64,000 bases of DNA from Exiguobacterium undae DSM 14481 (GTDB lineage Bacteria > Bacillota > Bacilli > Exiguobacteriales > Exiguobacteriaceae). The notes beneath the pieces were generated by a model. The model did not search any database. It saw nothing but the letters and a program-made list of their open reading frames with translations, and was not told where the DNA came from. A program made the position numbers and the translations under genes. Below are positions 60,539 through 64,000 of the stretch, in pieces. Within the stretch, counting starts at the first letter, position 1. Each line of letters begins with the position of its first letter. The stretch lies in the NCBI RefSeq assembly GCF_000620805.1, contig NZ_KK211187.1:2853389-2917388 (forward strand). Direction: 5' to 3'.

Positions 60539-62671
60539 TTAGTTTGTTACCGCTTCCTTCATCGGTGTTCCGACAATCGACCGTTCGAGCAGTTCAACGA
60601 CGTCATAGGTCGCAACCTGTTCATCGACTTCCTTCGCTTTTGTCCCGTCGCTGAGCATCGTCAGGCAGTACGGACAAGCCGATCCGATGACGGATGGTTG
60701 AACCGTCAACAACTGCTCGGTCCGGGCGACATTGACACGTGCCCCGACTTTTTCCTCCTGCCACATCATGCCGCCTCCGGCTCCGCAACACATCCCTTTT
60801 TCCCGGTTGCGTTCCGTTTCGACAAGCGTGATTCCCGGAATCTTCTCTAAGATGTAACGCGGTGCATCATAAATATCATTGTAACGACCAAGGTAACACG
60901 AATCGTGATAGACTACCCGTTCACTGACCTCATGGATCGGTTTGATCCGTTGATCGTCAATCAACCGGGCGAGCAATTCCGTATGGTGGTACACTTCGAC
61001 GTCCGGACTGAGACCAAAGTCCGGGTACTCATTTTTGAACGTATTGTACGCATGCGGATCGATCGTGACGATTTTTTTGACGCCGTATTTCTCAAACGAC
61101 TTGATGTTCGCTTCCGCCAGTTCCTGGAACAGAACCTCATTCCCGATGCGGCGTGGTGTATCGCCGGAGTTTTTCTCATCGTTGCCGAGAATCGCAAACG
61201 AGATGTCCGCTTCATTTAAGATTCGCGCAAACGCCATCGCGATTTTTTGACTGCGGCTGTCATATGAGCCCATTGCTCCGACCCAGAAGAGGTATTCGAA
61301 CTCTTCGCCGGCTTTTTTCTTTTCTTTTGCAGTCGGCACGACCAACTCTTCGCGCGTTTTGCGCCAGTTTTCGCGTTCTTTCCGGTTCATTCCCCATGGA
61401 TTCCCTTGACGTTCGATGTTCGCCATCGTCCGTTGCATCTCGGGATCCATTTTTCCTTCCATCATCACAAGGTGACGACGGAGGTCGATGATTTTATCGA
61501 CGTGTTCGTTCATGACCGGACATTGATCTTCACAGTTCCGGCATGTCGTACAGGCCCAAATTTCTTCTTCTGTGATGACGTTGCCGATCAGCGAATCCGG
61601 CACAACATCCATCTGACCTGCCGCAGCAAGCGACGCGATTTGATTGCCTTGTGATCCTTCAAAGGCAAACGCCGGTGCCCACGGAGATTTTTGAGTGATC
61701 GCTGCCGTCTTCATATTCAGGTGATCACGCAGTTTAACGATCAAGTCCATCGGTGACAGCATCTTTCCGGTTCCACTCGCCGGACACATGTTGGTACAGC
61801 GACCGCATTCGACACAGGCATACAGGTCAACGAGTTGCTTCTGATTAAAATCTTCAATCCGGTTGACACCAAAGCTGAATTCCGCTTCGTCGTCTTCCGC
61901 TTCTTCCATGACCGATAAATCGATCGGTGTAATCCGTCCGACTTTTGATGTCCGTCCAAGCCAAACGTTGGCGGTTCCGGCAATCAAGTGCGCATGTTTT
62001 CCTTGTGGAATATAGACCATGAAGCTCAGCAGGAACAAGAGATGGACCCACCAGAAGAAGACAAACAGACCAAACGCCACTTGTTCCGGTACCCAGCTGA
62101 ATAAAAAGGCAATCGCTGACGCCACCGGTTCTCCGAACGTCGAATGATTTTCATAGACCAGGAAAAATCCGTTTCCGAACAGAACGGCGACCATTAACCC
62201 GCCGATGAAAATCAACGCCAGTCCGGCCATGAAGTTCCGTTTCAGACGAACCAGTTTTTCAACATAGCGGCGGTAGAATCCCCAAACGACAGCCACTAAG
62301 ATGACGAGCATGACGATTTCTTGGAAAAATGTAAAGATCGGATACAGTGGTCCGAGCGGGACGTGCGGAAAACGTTGTCCGACCGCAAGTCCTTTCCAGA
62401 TAAAATCAATCGCTCCAAATTGAACGAGTAAAAATCCATAAAACATCATGACGTGAATCGTGCCACTTTTCTTATCCTTCAACAGTTTCTTTTGACCGAA
62501 TACGTTGACGAGAACTGCATTGAGCCGTTCTTTGTTCGTCAGCGTCCATTCCGCCTTTTTCCCCCTGCGAATCGCCTCATACCGACTTTTGACAAGCGTG
62601 ACGAACAAGTAACCTGCATAACCTGCGACGAGCAGGAAGGCAATCCAGTTAATCAGTAAAAACGTCCCCAT
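60539..62671 (-). CDS. fadF: FadF (YwjF) iron-sulfur oxidoreductase of fatty-acid beta-oxidation
   Basis: 710 aa from ATG 62671, with AAAGGGGC upstream; the longer frame crosses the promoter. Five or six spans at the N-terminus (LLINWIAFLLVAGYAGYLFV), then two 4Fe-4S motifs, CVECGRCTNMCP near 290 and CTTCRNCEDQCP near 378, then two CCG domains ending CCGAGGGMMW near 650. Such proteins pass electrons from acyl-CoA dehydrogenase/ETF to the membrane quinone. A FadR box in the promoter confirms the pathway. Confidence 0.9.
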   Translation of the reverse strand: MGTFLLINWIAFLLVAGYAGYLFVTLVKSRYEAIRRGKKAEWTLTNKERLNAVLVNVFGQKKLLKDKKSGTIHVMMFYGFLLVQFGAIDFIWKGLAVGQRFPHVPLGPLYPIFTFFQEIVMLVILVAVVWGFYRRYVEKLVRLKRNFMAGLALIFIGGLMVAVLFGNGFFLVYENHSTFGEPVASAIAFLFSWVPEQVAFGLFVFFWWVHLLFLLSFMVYIPQGKHAHLIAGTANVWLGRTSKVGRITPIDLSVMEEAEDDEAEFSFGVNRIEDFNQKQLVDLYACVECGRCTNMCPASGTGKMLSPMDLIVKLRDHLNMKTAAITQKSPWAPAFAFEGSQGNQIASLAAAGQMDVVPDSLIGNVITEEEIWACTTCRNCEDQCPVMNEHVDKIIDLRRHLVMMEGKMDPEMQRTMANIERQGNPWGMNRKERENWRKTREELVVPTAKEKKKAGEEFEYLFWVGAMGSYDSRSQKIAMAFARILNEADISFAILGNDEKNSGDTPRRIGNEVLFQELAEANIKSFEKYGVKKIVTIDPHAYNTFKNEYPDFGLSPDVEVYHHTELLARLIDDQRIKPIHEVSERVVYHDSCYLGRYNDIYDAPRYILEKIPGITLVETERNREKGMCCGAGGGMMWQEEKVGARVNVARTEQLLTVQPSVIGSACPYCLTMLSDGTKAKEVDEQVATYDVVELLERSIVGTPMKEAVTN

Positions 62672-62712
62672 GAAACAAGCCCCTTTCCCCCTAAAGCCAT
62701 TATTTGATATGA

Positions 62713-62743
62713 GTATAGCATATAATGAATGGCTATTCATTCA
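62713..62743 (-). promoter_or_regulatory. FadR operator and promoter of fadF
   Basis: TGAATGGCTATTCATTCA at 62726-62743 fits the Bacillus FadR consensus (TGAATGA-n4-TCATTCA) with one change. On the minus strand it directly precedes a -10-like TATACT, so FadR would block transcription until acyl-CoA is present. Confidence 0.82.
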
Positions 62744-62786
62744 TTATTTTAATGTTTTTTCTGAGACGCTGTTAGATGAAAGACCA

Positions 62787-62843
62787 CACAAAAAACGTAT
62801 TGTTCTCTCTCGCTTTACTCAGGCGAGTGAAAACAACACGTTT
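62787..62843 (-). terminator. Terminator of the 347-aa dehydrogenase
   Basis: Two arms around AAAACGTGTTGTT...AACAATACGTTTTTT with an inner CTCGC/GCGAG stem on the minus strand. Confidence 0.8.
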
Positions 62844-62858
62844 TACCAATCACGTTTT

Positions 62859-63902
62859 TTAATTTTGATCCGGTATTAATACGATTTTCCCGAGCTTTCC
62901 TGTCTCTTTAAAATACGTCTGGGCTGCCGCTGCTTCTTCCAGCGGAAATGTCCGGTCGATGACGGGTTCCAGTTTGCCGGCAGCAATCGCGTCAAGCATC
63001 CGTGCAAATTCAGCACGTGTTCCGAGGACAGAGCCGTAAAACGTCAAATGCTTTAAATACAGCGTCCGGAAATCCAAGTTGGTCTGCTGACCGCCGGCAG
63101 AACCGGAAATGCAGAACTTCCCGCCATTTTTCAAAACAGTCAGCGCCGTCTTGAACATCGGATCCCCGACCACGTCGAGCACAGCGTCAATCGGTCCGCC
63201 GTTAACGGCGATGATCTCGTCCGCCAATTGTTCCGAGTGGTACGACAAGACATGCGTGGCGCCAAGACGTTTGAGTGCCTCTTCCGTCTTCAAATCTCCG
63301 ACCACGGCAATGACGGTCGCCCCAAACACGCGGGCGGCAATCTGGACATTCAAGGAACCGACGCCGCCGTTTGCGCCTGTAACGAGGACCGTTTGTCCCG
63401 GTTGGAGTTGCACTTGTTCGTTCATGTGCCATGCGGTTAATCCACTGACGGAGAAAACAGCACTTTTCGTGTAATCGGTTAGCGGCATCGCATAACACAG
63501 TTCTGCCGGCCAAACGACATACTCGGCATATCCTCCGTCATACTCTGATCCGATGAACGCCATGTCTTCACTGATATGTTCCGTTCCCGTCCGACCGCCT
63601 GAAGTGAACGGAAACAAGACGACGTCTTGACCGTTGCGTGCCTCGTCGACCCCGCTTCCGACTTGCACGATTCGTCCACTGATGTCAGAACCGGGGACAC
63701 GAGGAAACTGAACGCCTTCCGGTTTCCAGCCTGATTGGGTGTCCGTTCCGTAGGCGCCTTCCCGCATCCAGATTTCCGTATTGTTGATGCCACATGCTTT
63801 CACTTCGATCAGAACTTCTCCGGCGCGCGGTTTCGGTACTGAACGTTCGACGACTTCGAGTTGCTCGACACCGCCGTATCCCTTCACTTGGACAACTTTC
63901 AT
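62859..63902 (-). CDS. Zinc-type alcohol dehydrogenase-like / quinone oxidoreductase MDR protein
   Basis: 347 aa. VKACGINNTEIWMREG near 33-48 with a single Cys, VPGSDISGRIVQVGSG near 69-84, and a Rossmann motif TGANGGVGSLNVQIA near 175-189. It lacks the structural zinc cysteine cluster, so a quinone-reductase type is likelier than a zinc alcohol dehydrogenase. AGAAAGAAG precedes ATG 63902. Substrate unknown. Confidence 0.86.
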   Translation of the reverse strand: MKVVQVKGYGGVEQLEVVERSVPKPRAGEVLIEVKACGINNTEIWMREGAYGTDTQSGWKPEGVQFPRVPGSDISGRIVQVGSGVDEARNGQDVVLFPFTSGGRTGTEHISEDMAFIGSEYDGGYAEYVVWPAELCYAMPLTDYTKSAVFSVSGLTAWHMNEQVQLQPGQTVLVTGANGGVGSLNVQIAARVFGATVIAVVGDLKTEEALKRLGATHVLSYHSEQLADEIIAVNGGPIDAVLDVVGDPMFKTALTVLKNGGKFCISGSAGGQQTNLDFRTLYLKHLTFYGSVLGTRAEFARMLDAIAAGKLEPVIDRTFPLEEAAAAQTYFKETGKLGKIVLIPDQN

Positions 63903-64000
63903 AGAATCAGCTTCTTTCTCTTTTTATGGTGATGCTTTACCTTTTCCTCTCTTCTTTTTTCTCAAAACCCGTTCACCCATCCTTCTAAGAAAAGAGGAGC

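Overview
The window looks like chromosomal DNA of a low-to-mid GC Gram-positive of the Bacillales; Exiguobacterium is my best guess, but this is inference. The supporting signs are strong AGGAGG-type ribosome sites, sigma-A promoters, a Bacillus-type LexA box, a Bacillus-type FadR box in front of a FadF (YwjF) homologue, YtkA/CopC-CopD copper-type proteins, LPxTG-like sorting signals and many soluble or membrane chemoreceptors.

Positions 1 to about 12,500 form an AT-rich defence island, clearly poorer in GC than the rest. On the minus strand it carries a type 1 BREX operon, brxA-brxB-brxC-pglX. PglX starts at a TTG and runs off the left edge, so pglZ and brxL, if present, lie outside. Next comes a compact unit that I cannot match to a described system. 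It has a LeoA-like dynamin GTPase and an XRE regulator with a long C-terminal domain on the minus strand. Divergent from these, under a near-perfect sigma-A promoter, are two tiny amphipathic peptides (33 and 30 aa) and a 91-aa protein. A 142-aa orphan closes the island.

From 12.5 to 17 kb lie an HKD-nuclease/superfamily II helicase coupled to a MazG-like pyrophosphohydrolase, a solitary tnpB element inserted just upstream of that pair, and ridA. From 17 to 33 kb are two chemoreceptors, an S51-like peptidase, Nudix and GGDEF proteins, a secreted calcium-type nuclease lipoprotein, a NUMOD4 protein with a degenerate HNH and a LexA box in its promoter, an Ada-AlkC alkylation-repair operon, and a methyltransferase/two-component operon with an OmpR-type direct repeat upstream.

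From 33 to 44 kb, after an OatA-like acyltransferase, sits a metal (probably copper or iron) handling locus. It contains CopD, CopC, two PepSY-TM/YtkA-like lipoprotein gene pairs that are duplicates of each other, and two paralogous wall-anchored proteins. Each wall protein has two tandem helical repeats with three invariant histidines per repeat.

From 44 to 64 kb is ordinary chromosomal content: a DAACS symporter, a NIPSNAP-Nudix fusion, a CPBP protease, an Rgg-like regulator with a doubtful start, a catechol-dioxygenase-like protein with its HxlR regulator, a CrcB pair, DegV, GalM, a LytS-like kinase lacking its phosphoacceptor histidine, a CNNM/CorC transporter with a MerR regulator, FadF under a FadR box, and two MDR-type dehydrogenases. 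I saw no tRNA, rRNA, CRISPR array, integrase or prophage. All calls come from reading the sequence; no database search was run.
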